64,000 bases of DNA from Dryococelus australis (lineage: Eukaryota; Arthropoda; Insecta; Phasmatodea; Phasmatidae), in assembly GCA_029891345.1 (NCBI GenBank), contig CM057009.1:209802709-209866708 (forward strand), written 5' to 3'. This document shows positions 25,074 through 37,949 of the stretch, in pieces. Numbering within the stretch: the first letter of the stretch is position 1; each line of letters starts with the position of its first letter. The translations under genes and the position numbers were made by a program. A model generated the notes under the pieces. The model made no database searches. It worked only from the letters and a program-made list of their open reading frames with translations, and was not told the origin of the DNA.

Positions 25074-27160
25074 AGGGTGTCCCAATCATCTCGACCACAC
25101 GCAATAACCTCATAACACGGCTGAAAATGAAGAACTGTTCCACACGAATGTTGTATAACAGGAAGGGGAAAATAATACTGCTGGGGAGTCATCTTAAGAG
25201 CCTTATTTATTAGTGAGATACGAGTACTGACATCAGATTTTTAAATTGCACTATGTATCTATTCGTCAAATGTTCATTGAATATCTTCAATACCTATTCA
25301 AATATGTATCACAATATAATGGTATAATAAACAGATGTTTAAAAATCACTACAGACATTTAAAAACCGCCACAGACATTAGGACACATAAGGGTTCATAA
25401 TGACCCATTATGTGATGCCTTGCGGCATGATTGAGCTGCATGATACAGTGCAATATGACGTTGATGCTATGCATTTGATGTAGAGGTGATGTAAACCATG
25501 AAGTTACCCAGAGTTTCGTACCTATTGCACAGAGTTTGTGCTCAGAGGAAACAAAGGAACACACATAACGTGACGACTACTATCAGTCATCGGTGTGCAG
25601 TAGAATACAGTACACTGCTAGTTGAGGGTTGTCGTAACGTGAATGTACTCCAACAATGAGAAGGTATAAATGCTGCTCATCTATGGAGAATGTAAGTTAG
25701 CAGATGGACATGTTCGTATTATTTTACAGTACAGTGTAGTACATTTAAGTGAGCTGTATTTGAATACACGCACAGTTCTGCAATAACTATCGATAGTTCG
25801 GTTTGCTCACACGTCATTCATTCTGTTTAAGGTCAGCATAATGCTAGTCAGGCGGAGTAACTCTACAAAGAGAAATACCTTACAAAACCCCACCGTCCAT
25901 ATGAATGTTTACCCTTCTCGTTTTGAACCTTTGTGAAATGAGCCATCTGAACCCACATCACAGCAATCGTATAACTCGCAAAAATGAAGCTGCTGGGGTT
26001 GCTGTACACTCTACTGTAGCTGTTAAACCAAAGTCAGCACATGCAAACTTGAAGCCGAAATCGGCATCCAAAAAACGAATGCACATCGCATTCTTAAGCA
26101 TCATACGCTCCATCTCTATCATGTACAATTACACTACGAATTGCACGGGAATGATTTACATAATCGTGCAGCGTTCTGTCAATGAGCACAGCTAACAAAT
26201 AATCGCCAACTCGTACTGTTTTCCGGACGTTCTTTTTACCGATGAATTGTCGTTCTCCAGATCAGGTCTAGTGAATACGAGGAACATGCATTATCAGGCT
26301 GTCGAGAACCCACGATGGCTTCAACAGGTGAACCATCAGTATCAATAAAGAGTTAATGTCTGGTGTTGGATGGTTGGCAATAAAGTTTTGGAGCGGCGGG
26401 GAGTGTGCTACCTTTAAAAAGACACATCTTCCTGGTTGTCTGGAGGAGATACCTCTAAAGAACATATTGGGAATATGGTACCAGCATGATGAATGCCCAA
26501 CACATTCAGAATGTCGTGTATGCACGGCGTGTTCTGGATCGAAAATATCCTGGTAGGTCGGTTGGACATGAAAGACCAGATCAGTGGCCTGATTGGTCTC
26601 CTGACCTGACCCCATGGACTTTATTCTTTCAGATTTCCTTAAAGTCACTGTCTATCTAAATATTCCAACAACTCCATAGAACATGCGGGGATGTATTGTG
26701 TGGGCTCGTAATGCTCTTCAGCAGGCAACACTGGAGGAATCAGTGTTGCCATTCATCCAGCGACTGAACTTGTGTATCGCTGACAATGGTCGGCACTTTG
26801 AACATATCATGTGAATGTTCTACCCCTCGCAGTACCCAAATAAATAGTACTACAAATGGGCAGTAGAGGAGCCACGTCCTGCGTCGTATTTAATGTTCGT
26901 GTTATGTAAGTGTACATTGTGCTACATGCTTAAATATGTCTTGTCGAGCTTAAATTAACTTTTGTCAACTAGATAAATGGTGTCATTGAGAAACTAATGA
27001 TGGTATTCGTATCTCGCTAATAAATAATGCTGTAAGGCTAACTCCCCAGCAGTATTTTTTCCTACTTACAGTTATGCAAACTTTGGCTAGAACACTTTTT
27101 TTCATGTGGAGCAGCGGTACAGGGTTATTGTGGGTGGTCGAGATAAATGGGAGTACCTGT
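25074..27160 (+). mobile_element. IS630/Tc1/mariner-superfamily element with ~250-bp terminal inverted repeats
   Basis: The two ends are imperfect inverted repeats of about 250 bp. The left end reads TAGGGTGTCCCAATCATCTC then GACCAC.CGCAATAACC, with AATACTGCTGGGGAGT at 25175-25190 and a GAGATACGAGTACTG block near 25214. The right end, reverse-complemented, gives the same blocks: ATCTCGACCACCCACAATAACC (split), AATACTGCTGGGGAGTTAG and GAGATACGAATACC. TA dinucleotides flank both ends. The 2.09-kb length suits an autonomous ancestor with one transposase gene between the repeats. Confidence 0.85.
25650..26812 (+). pseudogene. IS630/Tc1/mariner-type transposase pseudogene
   Basis: The middle of the element shows the catalytic half of the arthropod transposase type that carries a DUF4817-like N-terminus. 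Motifs include PDVLFTDELSFSRSGLVN (about 26230-26280), the first Asp motif, then NPRWLQQVNHQYQ and VNVWCWMVGNKVLE (about 26353-26395). The second Asp region (usual form MWFQHDGAPPHF) is decayed at 26475-26505. SPDLTPW appears near 26605, and a terminal NGRHFEHIM with stop at about 26785-26812 matches the family's GGHFEHLL ending. Stops and frame changes are scattered throughout. The N-terminal helix-turn-helix half is hard to read. Confidence 0.75.
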
Positions 27161-27919
<759 letters not shown>

Positions 27920-29039
27920 AATCCCCGTTCATTATAAGATAAAGACGGTTGCGACATGTTCTCTCACAACAAAACTATTATGTTAGCATCTAGCATTCAG
28001 AGCCCAAACCTTCGTCATTTTGCGGGAAAACAATCTCTTAAGAAAATAGTACAGCATGTAATAACAACTTTAGGTGGAAAATACATATAAGTACATCGTT
28101 ATCTCAAGCACAAAGATTTATTTGAAACCAGCAATGCACATTTACTATTTACTAGCACTTTAGGCATTCTGAGCTCCCATTTTGAATTTTTCAGATATTT
28201 AGAGTCGCCATATAGCAACCAATTCGGTGTTTGGCCATCCGAAAATACTATAAATAAAAATATATATAAACGAGTCATTATTAATCTCTTCGTATAACAA
28301 AGCACGGTACTTTTCAAATATAGATGAATATATTAAAAAATTTTCCACACACAAAACTTTTTACGTAGTGTTCGAATAATACAAAAACATTTGGGGTATA
28401 AACTCACAATCTTTGATTAAAAAATGTGAGCGCAAGCCTCCTTACACGGAAAAAGAGATTTAACCCCATGGAGTAGGGAAACTCTAAGATAATTTTTTAC
28501 AGAAAACATAAATAAGATCATTATAAAAAGTTAAGGCAGGGGAACGCCATAGGGATGAAGGAGAAATTTCTTAAGTCAGGAGGCCTACTGTAAGCTGCAA
28601 AAGTATGAGATTTGTGCACATAAGTACAGGTACACAGCGAAAACCATTTTTGAGGCCCACTTTTCAACGAGGACACCATTCACAATCCAGAATAGGAAGG
28701 GGTCGGAACTATATGCGGCCATATCGCTCGCCTCCCATCACTAACACATGCACAGGGTCCTTCCTTCAGTACTCATATTCGTGTAGCAGGCAATTTAAAA
28801 GCTAGTCCATCATTCACAACTCTACTTCGCCCCAATATAACAAGCCAGGTTCTATTCACCGCAGAAGAGGTTCTCTCGGAGCACTACATACCATTGTTCT
28901 CCCTCAGCTGTACAACTCTCTCTCGCACACTTCTTTCTGGATTATAAAACTCACAATTTATTAATGATAGAAACAATATTCGTTCCTCCACATTTGTACA
29001 TTTTTTGGAAAATATTAACTGTCGTAAGTATTTATCAGG

Positions 29040-29340
29040 GCCGAATCACTCAACTGCTATCACGAGACCACATGCAGATTCGTACCTACTGGGATCATGC
29101 CCAGGAGCTTGCTCAAACCCTCACTTCACCCATGAACCAGGTTCCATCCAAGGTCAGTGGACCTACAGATTTAAGCATGCAAGAAATCATGCAGGGCGGT
29201 GCTGTTACTGGTAGAAGGTTTTCTGGGAGAAGTCCCATTTTCTCGCATTTACATTCTGGCCCCATTCAATCACCTTCTCACGTCAACCCCATTGGTTCTC
29301 AAGACCCCGATGTTAAACATTCCTCAAAACAAAATATCAA
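29040..29340 (+). repeat. tRNA-derived SINE in left palindrome arm
   Basis: A B-box-like CAGGTTCCATCCAAGG lies at about 29137-29153 and is followed by a body matching the SINE at 12560 (AAATCATGCAGGGCGGTGCT corresponds to GAATCGTGCTGGATGATGCT). The same insertion sits at the mirror position in the right arm, so it predates the arm duplication. Confidence 0.6.
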
Positions 29341-30636
29341 AATGAAAATCTGAATACGAAACTTCAAAAGTAAACCACAAATATGAAACCACAAAACGAA
29401 ACCTTCAAAAAGAGGCATCCAAAGTATGTAATCAAAAAGAAACCATAAAAATGGAACACTTAAAAAAATAAACTTGAAAAAAACCTTCAAATTTTAATCT
29501 TAACAAATAAAATTCCAAATATAACCTAGAAAATATTACACCTTATACATCATAACTCACAAAATAATCCTCATAATTCAATCCTCTAATACTTGTCTCA
29601 CAATTCTTACCCCAAAATTTACACCTCAAAAACTGACGCACTTTGCCATCAGCCACCGAGTATTCCTGCAGTACTTTATATTTTCTCAGCCTCAGCAATT
29701 CATTACAACTCAATCCAAACCTTGTTTTGCCTTTCAAGGTGCTGGAGTCCAAATCTCTTAGGTACACCCCAAATCTCCGTTACCTCCAAATCTCTGCTGT
29801 ATTTTCATGATGTAATTAATTTTTTGCTGGTAACTAACGTTTAGTTTACTCTAAAGAAACAAAGCATTTATTTATGGGAAATAGCTGGTAGGCAATTTGA
29901 GCCCGAACGCAGCAGACAAGCTGTTTTGTTACCATTTATTCCCATATCACATGACCTCAGAACCTTGAGTAGGATTAGTAGGTTACTGATGGGAAAGCAT
30001 CATGTTTAAAAATAATGTTTCGAGACAGCATCTCATGAACTCATATAGGCCCAAGAAATATTCAGCGAAATACAGCCTGGTCGGTAAAGTTTTCTATGGT
30101 CGCTATGTCCATTGTGATCGATGTGGATGAGATATATATATGGTGCGACTTGTATGAGTATTATGATCGTCGAGGTCGGTATGGGCGATATGGTCAGCAT
30201 GTTTGATGCTGTGTGAATAGGGTATTTTGCTCTACGCCTTTTAACACATACCTTCATCTTACAAAGTTTGGAGACTTATTTCCCCATTGACTGCAAATGG
30301 CGAAGTTTTTCATCTTCGCTCCTCATTCATCACCAAAAATAATATAAATCTGGTAACCATAAAAAATTAAGATCCAATAAATGTTAGCCCCTCTTCCTCG
30401 TGCGTACATAACTGCGAACTCGCCTCCGTAAGCCACCACATACAGCATTCCAGAGAAAAATTTGAATTATAGTTACAACGAAATTGATGTGGCGCAACAT
30501 GAAACAAAAGGCATTCTACTCTTAATTGGAGTTCTCCCCCTTCTCTTAATCGAATCCTAGGAAGCCAGGCACCCCACACAGCTACCTTGCAGATGCATGA
30601 CCGAGCACCCAAAGCGCCTAAGTACATCCCAAATAG

Positions 30637-31060
30637 GGGCAGCGGTAGGACAGTGGTTAGATTGCTTGCCTTCCAACAAGACAAACATTGTTCGAATGAA
30701 AAAAAGCAGGAAATAAGGGAAATACCCTCGAATCAGCAGAAGGGTCGCAGTATTGCAGTAACTAGAGCAATCACCATCTACTTGTGCAATATGGGCTCGA
30801 TCTCCGATGGTGATTTTCGCATGTGGGAATCGTTCCCGTCGATGCCACTAACCTGCGGATATTTTTCTCTCGGGGAACTCACATTTTTCCTCGTCTTTGC
30901 GTTCCGGAAATGCTCCAAACACTTCATTTCAACAGAAACATTCCTCCAGCTAGCCGGGAGTTTTAGTCATGTCCTTCGGGTAGAATTGCTGCTCCACAGG
31001 GACACCAGCATCCCCTCATCTTATCTGTACACTGTCTCCAAGACTTGAACTGAAAGATGA
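30637..31060 (+). repeat. Two tRNA-like SINE heads plus body, left arm
   Basis: The first head is GGCAGCGGTAGGACAGTGG (30638-30656) with a degenerate B box at 30685-30696 (CATTGTTCGAAT). The second head begins near 30743 (GGTCGCAGTATTGCAGTAAC) with B box GGGCTCGATCTCC at 30793-30805, followed by a body with ATTTTTCTCTCGGGGAACTC (30859-30878). The mirror copy on the minus strand is at 32290-32815. Confidence 0.6.
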
Positions 31061-31340
31061 TTTTAATTTTCTCGAGACAGCTGTTGGAAATTCAATGCGA
31101 CCCACAAATTTTCCAGAGGAGTGATCGAGAATCTATGCATTTTTCGGCCGAGAATCCGTGCTCTTATCACTCAGAATGGTGGAGCGGTGGTCAATAGAAA
31201 GATTTCAATTGTTTCATTCGACAAGAAAAAAAAAATTGGTATTAAAAGATATAACATTGGGCATACTGAAAAACCCCCCATTCATACAGCAGACCATAGG
31301 AAAATAGAAAACCTGTATATATTATCGCCTATTGTCACAA

Positions 31341-32070
31341 TTTTATGTTTAGTTTAAAATTGTACATTTAATTAGTTAGGGGATGCAAATTATTCAAAGA
31401 CAGAGTGAATTAACTATGTTTGCAAATCGTTGTATTTACATAATATTAGTAAAACTTGTTACATAAAATATAAGTTATATCGGAGGAGCTCAGTGGTATA
31501 GTAATAGTTAAATATATTTAATAGCCACGGAACATTATTTAGATTGGATGTTATTTAAAAAGAACGCATTCACCTAAATCATTGCACCAAAGGCTGATAA
31601 CTGTAGACGTATTACGGCGATCGGCACACTCCATCTTCTAGCGTCTTCATCTCTGCGACCAAGGACAAAATACAGTGTCCGCTGGGATTCCAGCCTTAAA
31701 ATTAGGCACATGTTGACTAACAATTTCCAAGGTATTCCGCCCTGTTGTAGAGGGTCCTTGTGTTGGAGTTCGGGCGCTCGGCTCGTGTCCCAATTACCGG
31801 TGTTATGTTTGTGAGAATGGGATAAGGCTAGCAATGCCTGATTGCCAGATAATAGTACTATTCATATATATTATGTATATAAATGTTAAAAATATTAAAT
31901 TAATATACTATAGTAACTCATAAAATTATTAAGTTTGTATATAATTTAAATAAAATATTGTTACATATATTTCATGCTTATTTTAATTACCAACTAGTAT
32001 ATTAAAAGTAAATAGAAAACCATAAGCATAGGGCATATTATAAATTAATATAAATATATATTTATTCATA
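31341..32070. other. Loop between palindrome arms
   Basis: About 730 bp separates the two arms. It is AT-rich at both ends, with a moderate-GC patch at 31574-31834 that is open for 86 codons on the minus strand (containing ALSHSHKHNTGNW). I recognise no family for that frame, and no mirror copy of the patch was seen in either arm. Confidence 0.5.
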
Positions 32071-32289
32071 GGTGGCGGTATTTGCAGGTTTCTATTTTTA
32101 ATGGGCTCCTGCTGGTCGAACAGAATACGAGTGTTTTCTCAGGATGTTCTTATTTTTTCTCAGGGTGATCGTGTGTTCTCTCTTTTAAAACAAATTTTAA
32201 TTTATTTTTAATTTATCGCTGAACTAAACAGCTGAAATCTTCCTGTGGACAATCGCTCCTTTATTGTGAGTTATAAGCGTACTGTTTCT

Positions 32290-32815
32290 AGGCCGACAAA
32301 TTCCTACAGACTCGATCTCTTCCTCTGAAAAATTTGTGTTTCCAAAAGCTGATATGAGAAAATGAATATCATCTTGCAGTTCACGCCAAGGGCAGGTTCT
32401 GCAGATGCGATGAACAGTGGCTGGTGCCCATGCAGAGTTGGCGGCAATACGCGAGGGGGGCATACCTGAAAATCCTGGCCAGCTGGCGGAATGAGGGTAT
32501 TGAGATGATGTGACAGTAGCATTGCCGGAATGCAAGAACGATGGAAAAACGAGGGTTCCCGGAGAGAAATATATTTCCCCCCGATGGTAAGCGCCATTGA
32601 ACATCATGCTTCTTAAGTGCAAAAATCCCCATCGGGGATCGAGCTCATATCGCATAAGTGGCAGGCGTGTGTTCTAGCTATTGCATTGCTACGACCCTTC
32701 TGCCATTACGAGGGCAACGACATTATTTTCTGTTTTTTTTTTTTCACTTGAACTCTGTTCGTTTTGGTGAGAGGCAAGGAAGTAACCACTTTGCTACCAC
32801 AGCCCCTGTGTAGAA
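32290..32815 (-). repeat. Two tRNA-like SINE heads plus body, right arm
   Basis: On the minus strand: head GGCTGTGGTAGCAAAGTGG near 32809-32785, a second head GGTCGTAGCAATGCAATAGC near 32695, and B box GAGCTCGATCCCC (32634-32646). The body carries TCTCTCCGGGAACCCTCG near 32570-32550. It is the mirror partner of 30637-31060 and is better preserved in its B box. Confidence 0.6.
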
Positions 32816-34204
32816 TATATTTTTGCACATTTTGTGCTCGGCCCTGCATCCGCAAAGTAGCTGTGTGGAGTAATCATATTGGAAGTGTGCTTGGAATCCT
32901 CGCATTTGATTGGAAGAGGGGCGAGAACTCCAATTTTGAGATGGAAAACTTTCTTTTATTCCATGTCTCACCTCGGCAATATTTTGTAATCATGTTTAAA
33001 AATTTTCTCTGTAACGTGTTATATGGTGGTTCACAGAGGAGCGTTCGCAATTATGTATGCATAAGGACGAGGGCTTATATTTATTGCAGCTTTATTTTTT
33101 TATGGTAACAAGATATAAATTATCTCCGGTGATTAATGAGGAGCGAAGATGAAATTATCGGCCCATTTGCATTCAATGGTGATAGAAGTCTGCAAATTCT
33201 GTAATATGAAGTGATGTGCTAACTGGCATGAAACAAAAGGTACTGTTCGCACAGCGTCAGACATTCTGACCATATCGCCCATACTGACCTCGACGCACCA
33301 TACATTCCATCCATATCGGTAATGCTGGACATAGCAACCATAATAAACTTACCGACCAGACAGTATTTCGCTGATTATTTCCTGGGCCGATATGAGTTAA
33401 TGAAATGCTGTCTCGAAACATTTTTAACATGTGTTCTCATCAGTAACCTACTAATCGTGATAAAGGAGCTGTTGTCATCTGATACGAGAACATTTTTTAG
33501 CAGAACATCTTGTACCAAGTCCTACATGGGCGATTTTGCTGCATTCGGGCTCAAAAACCCTTCGAGTTATTTCCCTTATAGGAATGTTTTGTTCCTGTAA
33601 AATAAGCAAAACACTATTTCCTGGCAAAAATATAATTTTTTCCGTAAAAAGTAATACTGAAATATGGAGATATGTTAAAGCGGAAATTTGGGGTGTACTT
33701 AAGAGGTGTAGATTTCAACACCATGAAGGACGAGACAAGGTGTGGATTGAGCTGTAATGAATTGCTGATGTTGAGAAAATATAAAGTACCACATGAAGAC
33801 TGTGGTCGATGTCATAGTGCGTGAGTTCTTTGAGGTATGTTTTTTGAAGTGTGATTTTTCAGGTATGAATTTTGAGGTATGTATTGAGGAATATTTTTTT
33901 AGGTATGATATTTGAGGAAAAATTTTCGAGGTAAGGTTATTGAGGTTTTTTGAGGTTTCTTTAATGAGGTTTATGTTTGAGATTTCCTTCTTGAGGTTTA
34001 ATTTTTGAGGTTTCGTTTTGAGTTTTGCCTTTTTTAGGTTTATTTTGGTTTCTGTTATAATATTTCTTTTTGGTGTTTATTTTTAATAAAAAAATTTTTT
34101 TGAAGTTATATTTTGAAGTTATTTTTGTGTTTTTTTATTAGTTTATTTTCTGAGGTTTAATTTTTTCATTGTTTTTAGTTTTTTTATGTTTCGTTCTGGA
34201 AATG

Positions 34205-34500
34205 TTTTATATCAGGGTGTTGAGAGCTGATGAAAGTGAAAAAGGAGAAAATGGAATGGGGCTAGAATGCAATGACGAGGGAAACGGAACTTTTCCCATA
34301 TAACCAGTCAGCTAGCAGCATCAACCTGGCACGATTCCTGCGTACTAAAATCTGCTGGTCCATCTGCTGGGGATCGAACCTGGTTCGAAAGGCGAAGCGG
34401 AAGTTTGAGAATGTCCCCCAGTGCGCTGCCAGTATGCACGATGTTGCATGTGGGCTCGTGATAGGAGGCGAGCGCTGCAGCCCCGATATATAGTTACGAG
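34205..34500 (-). repeat. tRNA-derived SINE in right palindrome arm
   Basis: On the minus strand, B box GGTTCGATCCCC (34370-34385) is followed by AGGAATCGTGCCAGGTTGAT, matching the SINE at 12560. It is the mirror of the SINE at 29040-29340 and the best preserved of the three copies around the B box. Confidence 0.65.
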
Positions 34501-35628
34501 AGTTAACTTTTTCCAAAAATGTACAAATGTGGAGGAATGAATGTCACTTCTGTCGAGAATATATGGTATGCAATGCTTTGAGAGAACCTGTACCGCCGTA
34601 AATAGAATATAGTTTGTCGTGTTGGGGCGTAGCGGGGTTCTGAAGAATCGACTGGACTTGAGTTTCCCAGTGCACAAAAATGTGTGCTGAAGGAAGGACC
34701 ATGTGCATGTGTTCGTGATAGGAGGCGAGCAATCCAGCAACTGCGAAGCTGTGGCCCCCTAATATGATGCATCGTGGATGATGTCCTCGTTGCGAAATTT
34801 GTCTGGAAGCTGTTTTCGCTATGTGATTGAACTGATGTGCGCAAATCTTCATACTTTGGCAGATTGCAGTAGGCCTTCTGACCTAAGAAATTTCTGCTGC
34901 AGCCCTGTGGTTTATTCCTGATTCTGCAACGGGGCCCTGTATTATAATACCTTATTTTGTTTCATGAGATTGTACATATTTTCAGTACAAAATGTTTTAG
35001 TTTTTCGCGACACTACGAGGTTAAATCTATTTATATTTTTCCCCATGAAAGGAGGCTTTCGCTCGTTTTTCTCGACTGAATATTGCGAGTTTATTCACCA
35101 AATGGTTAAGCACTTTGCGAAAATTTTATAAAAATTTGTGGAAATGAAATTTGATTAATATATACATCAGTAGATAAGAAGACTTGCGAACTGGTATACG
35201 AAGGGAAAAATAATGGTTCATTTCGATGTATTTTTTGAGAACTATCGGATGGGCCAACAACGAATCGAGTGCTAAATGGTAGTTCTAAATACCTGAACAA
35301 AGCAAAATAATAGCTCCTAATGCATGAAAATTCAAAAAATCTAAACGTAAATTGCTGAAATTAATCTTTGTTCTCGATATGGCGATTTATTCATACGTAT
35401 TTACCATTGTAAGTTGTTATTAAATGCTGTGTTATTTCTTTACATATTTTTTCTTCTACGAAATGATGATGGTTCCGGGCTTTGAATGCTATATGCTAAC
35501 ATAGTGAATTCGATGAGAGAGTATACGTCATATCCCCCTTTCTCTTATAATGAGCGGGGATAACAGTAGAATGATTTAAGGGAGTTAAGAACAAGGTCAT
35601 GATGCGTCGGGAAAGTGGAGCTGTTCAT

Positions 35629-36045
35629 GCTCTGTCATTCCAGCCGGCCGGCTATCATATTGTCTCCCATTTTGTATGCCGATTATGTTTGTCCTTTAAC
35701 CATAACCTGGTAAACTCACTCTGCAAAATTCCAAACCAACATTTCTAAAAATATTAACTTATTACAAAACGTTTTTGAAAATTTATTTAAAAAATGTTTA
35801 AGTATAAAAATTACTATTTAAATGTTATTTTAAATAGGATTTCAGGAGACCCTTCAGCACAACGTCGAGCAGACGACTGACATCCTCTAATCACTTACAT
35901 TGTCTTAGCATTTACCCCTCGCCTCCCTCAACGACCCAAACCTTCACCCCCTCACCTCTTCTCGCCGCATCATCACCCTCGCTTTAGTTCATACTGTTTT
36001 GTGCCCTACCCCCCATATCACCTTTCCTTCGTTCATGTTCATGCC
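35629..36045 (+). repeat. Repeat family A, copy 2 (partial)
   Basis: It starts with GTCATTCCAG (35633), contains GCAGACGACTGACATCCTCT (35870-35889; copy 1 has GCAGACGACTGACCCCTCC) and a C/T-rich part (35908-35985). It is followed directly by the start of copy 3, so the two are tandem. Its CCATATTGG/TGACCTTGA core is degenerate or missing. Confidence 0.55.
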
Positions 36046-37260
36046 CTATCATTCCAGTCAGACAGCAGCCACATTTTCCGCCATATTGGATGTCGGTGGC
36101 CTTGACCATGATCTTTGACCTTGATTCAATGAACTTCACTTGAAAATTCCAAAAATAAAAAAAAAAGTAAAACAATTCTAAAAAGATTCAAATATTCTTA
36201 AAAAAAACCCAAAAATATTTCAAAAAATTAAATAAATTCTAAATAAATTTGAAATGTGCAGAAAAAATTAAAACCATTTACAATAATTGGAAAAATTTCC
36301 CGAATGAGTCATAAAAGGAGCAAAGTGGATTCCAGGCTTCTCAATGTAAGAGCCTAAAATCGTCAAATCACCAAACAAAATTCGAGGCTCTTAACAATCC
36401 ATGTCATTGGAAGATACTGTCAATACAAAAAAGTCATATCAATAGGTCTTATAAACTAGTAATGCCAGCCATACCACCAGACCAACAATTTCCATAGCTC
36501 ATATTGTCAGAACAATCCAAACATACATTCCTGCGAAAATTCTCGAAACAAATACTTGACAACAATAATGCCATGTCATACTTGTCACAAGACAGATTAT
36601 GCCATCACTCCATACAGAATATCCCCAGCAATCCTCCTCCGCAATCCTCGGCAATCTTCACCAATCCTCACCCATCCTCCTCTTCAGCAACTCTCAATAA
36701 TCTTCCTCCTCAGAAATCCACAACAACACTTAGTAATCCTCATCAATCCTCATTAATCCTCCTCACCAACCCTCAGAAATCCTCAGTAATCCTCCTCACT
36801 AATCTCTTAATCAGAAATCATTACCAATCATCAGAAATCTGCAGAAATAATCCTCAGAATTTCTCACCAATCCTCAGAAAACCTCCCCTCCAATGCTCAT
36901 TAATGAACCTCATCAATACTCACCAATTCTCAGCAAGACTTCTACACAATTCCCCATCTCAGAAATCCTTACCAATCCTCCTCTTCAGCAATCCTCAGAA
37001 ATCCTCAGTAATCCTCCTTACCAATCTTCAACAATATTCCACCTCCTCAGCAATCCTCACTTATCCTAAGTAATCCTCTACACCAATACTCATCAACGCT
37101 CCATAATCCCTAGCAATCCTCTGAAATCCTAACTAATCCTCAGTTATCCTTTCCACCAAACGTCACCAATCTCCAGCTATCCTACACAATCCTCACAATT
37201 CCTCAACAATCCTCCACTATGGTCGCCAATATTCACCAATCCTTCGATCAACCCCTATCC
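36046..37260 (+). repeat. Repeat family A, copy 3, with 10-bp minisatellite
   Basis: It opens with ATCATTCCAGTCAGACAG and the core CCGCCATATTGGATGTCGG (36078-36096), then TTGACCATGATCTTTGACCT (36102-36121). An AT-rich stretch follows. In the position where other copies have pyrimidine-rich DNA, this copy has a long minisatellite (36620-37230). Confidence 0.55.
36620..37230 (+). repeat. Minisatellite, ~10-bp unit CAGNAATCCT
   Basis: About 600 bp of degenerate tandem repeats built from CAATCCTC, AAATCCTCAG and TAATCCTCCT variants. The repeats give a 189-codon frame at 36504-37073 rich in Ser, Asn, Pro and Leu, which is an artefact of the tandem repeat and not evidence for a protein. Confidence 0.9.
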
Positions 37261-37949
37261 CCGATCGATTCTTTGGTCAACCTTCAGTCCCCATCCATAT
37301 TTATTAAAATTTTATTTATTCACCAATAGCCTTCAAATTTGTACATGTCGACTGAATTATTTTTATGTATGCAGTACCCTTTCAGCGACTTTTCTTGTAC
37401 TTAAAGACTTCATTAATATTCAGCATGCGGATATTTACTTAAGTAGTTGAAAACTCATGGCACCACATTCAATTTATTAGGGATAGAAGGAAACAGAACA
37501 AAATGATAGAAACACAATTATTTTATTTTTAAATATGTGCTTATATTACACATTACAATATTAGAATAAAGATGATCATCGCATCATGCGATATAATCCC
37601 TGACCTTGAATTCACTGATGATTGAGGATATCTCTTCTAATGTGTGAGAAATCTCCACCATGTTGTAAAGTAATAAAATGTCTGAGTCTATCAAAAAGTT
37701 TATTCGGGCCTTCGGAAATTATGTAGCCAGTATTCTCGGCATCTTAAGCTTTCTTCATTTCGCTCGTTGTAGTAATTGTGAAGGAGGGGCGTGTAAGAGA
37801 ATCGAGAAAATAGTCATCGGTCTCAGCATCATCACTGCTTAATGATAATTTTCATCAGTGTGTCTTTATGGCGTATTTACCTCCTGTTTTGTGTTCAACA
37901 TTACATTTTTATTTATGTGTATCTGGTGTATAGTCATCGATAAAATATA
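37261..37949. other. AT-rich spacer, unassigned
   Basis: No gene or paired repeat was recognised between the minisatellite and family A copy 4. Confidence 0.4.

Larger units (their letters stand above)
27920..31340 (+). repeat. Left arm of a 7.6-kb imperfect palindrome
   Basis: The arm is collinear, in reverse complement, with 32071-35562. Matching landmarks (left / right) include: ATCCCCGTTCATTATAAGAT 27922 / 35541-35561; ATGTTAGCAT.TAGCATTCA 27980 / 35485-35505; GGCCATCCGA 28233 / 35247; AGCCTCCTT 28435 / 35052; ACACATGCAC 28742 / 34706; CCTCCACATTTGTACATTTT 28985 / 34514-34533; TACATT/TAGG landmarks around the Asn-free AT-rich part; GGTCGCAGTATTGCAGTAAC 30743 / 32680-32695. By eye the arms differ at perhaps a quarter to a third of positions and by many small indels. 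The arm holds no gene. It contains SINE-like segments, an AAACC/TTCAAAA-rich simple stretch (29350-29560) and AT-rich DNA. Confidence 0.85.
32071..35562 (-). repeat. Right arm of the 7.6-kb imperfect palindrome
   Basis: This is the reverse-complement partner of 27920-31340; the homology runs through the whole length, including SINE segments, the GAGGTTTTTT-type simple stretch (33800-34190, mirror of 29350-29560) and the AT-rich outer 0.7 kb. The inner limit is at GGTGGCGGTATTTGCAGGTT (32071), which mirrors AACCTGTATATATTATCGCC at 31320. The outer limit is near 35561, beyond which a family A repeat starts within about 70 bp. Short minus-strand frames at 34262-34852 read through SINE sequence and are not genes. 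Confidence 0.85.

Noticed and set aside
36504-37073. 189-codon frame, the longest in the window
   Set aside because: It reads the CAGNAATCCT minisatellite and has no domain.
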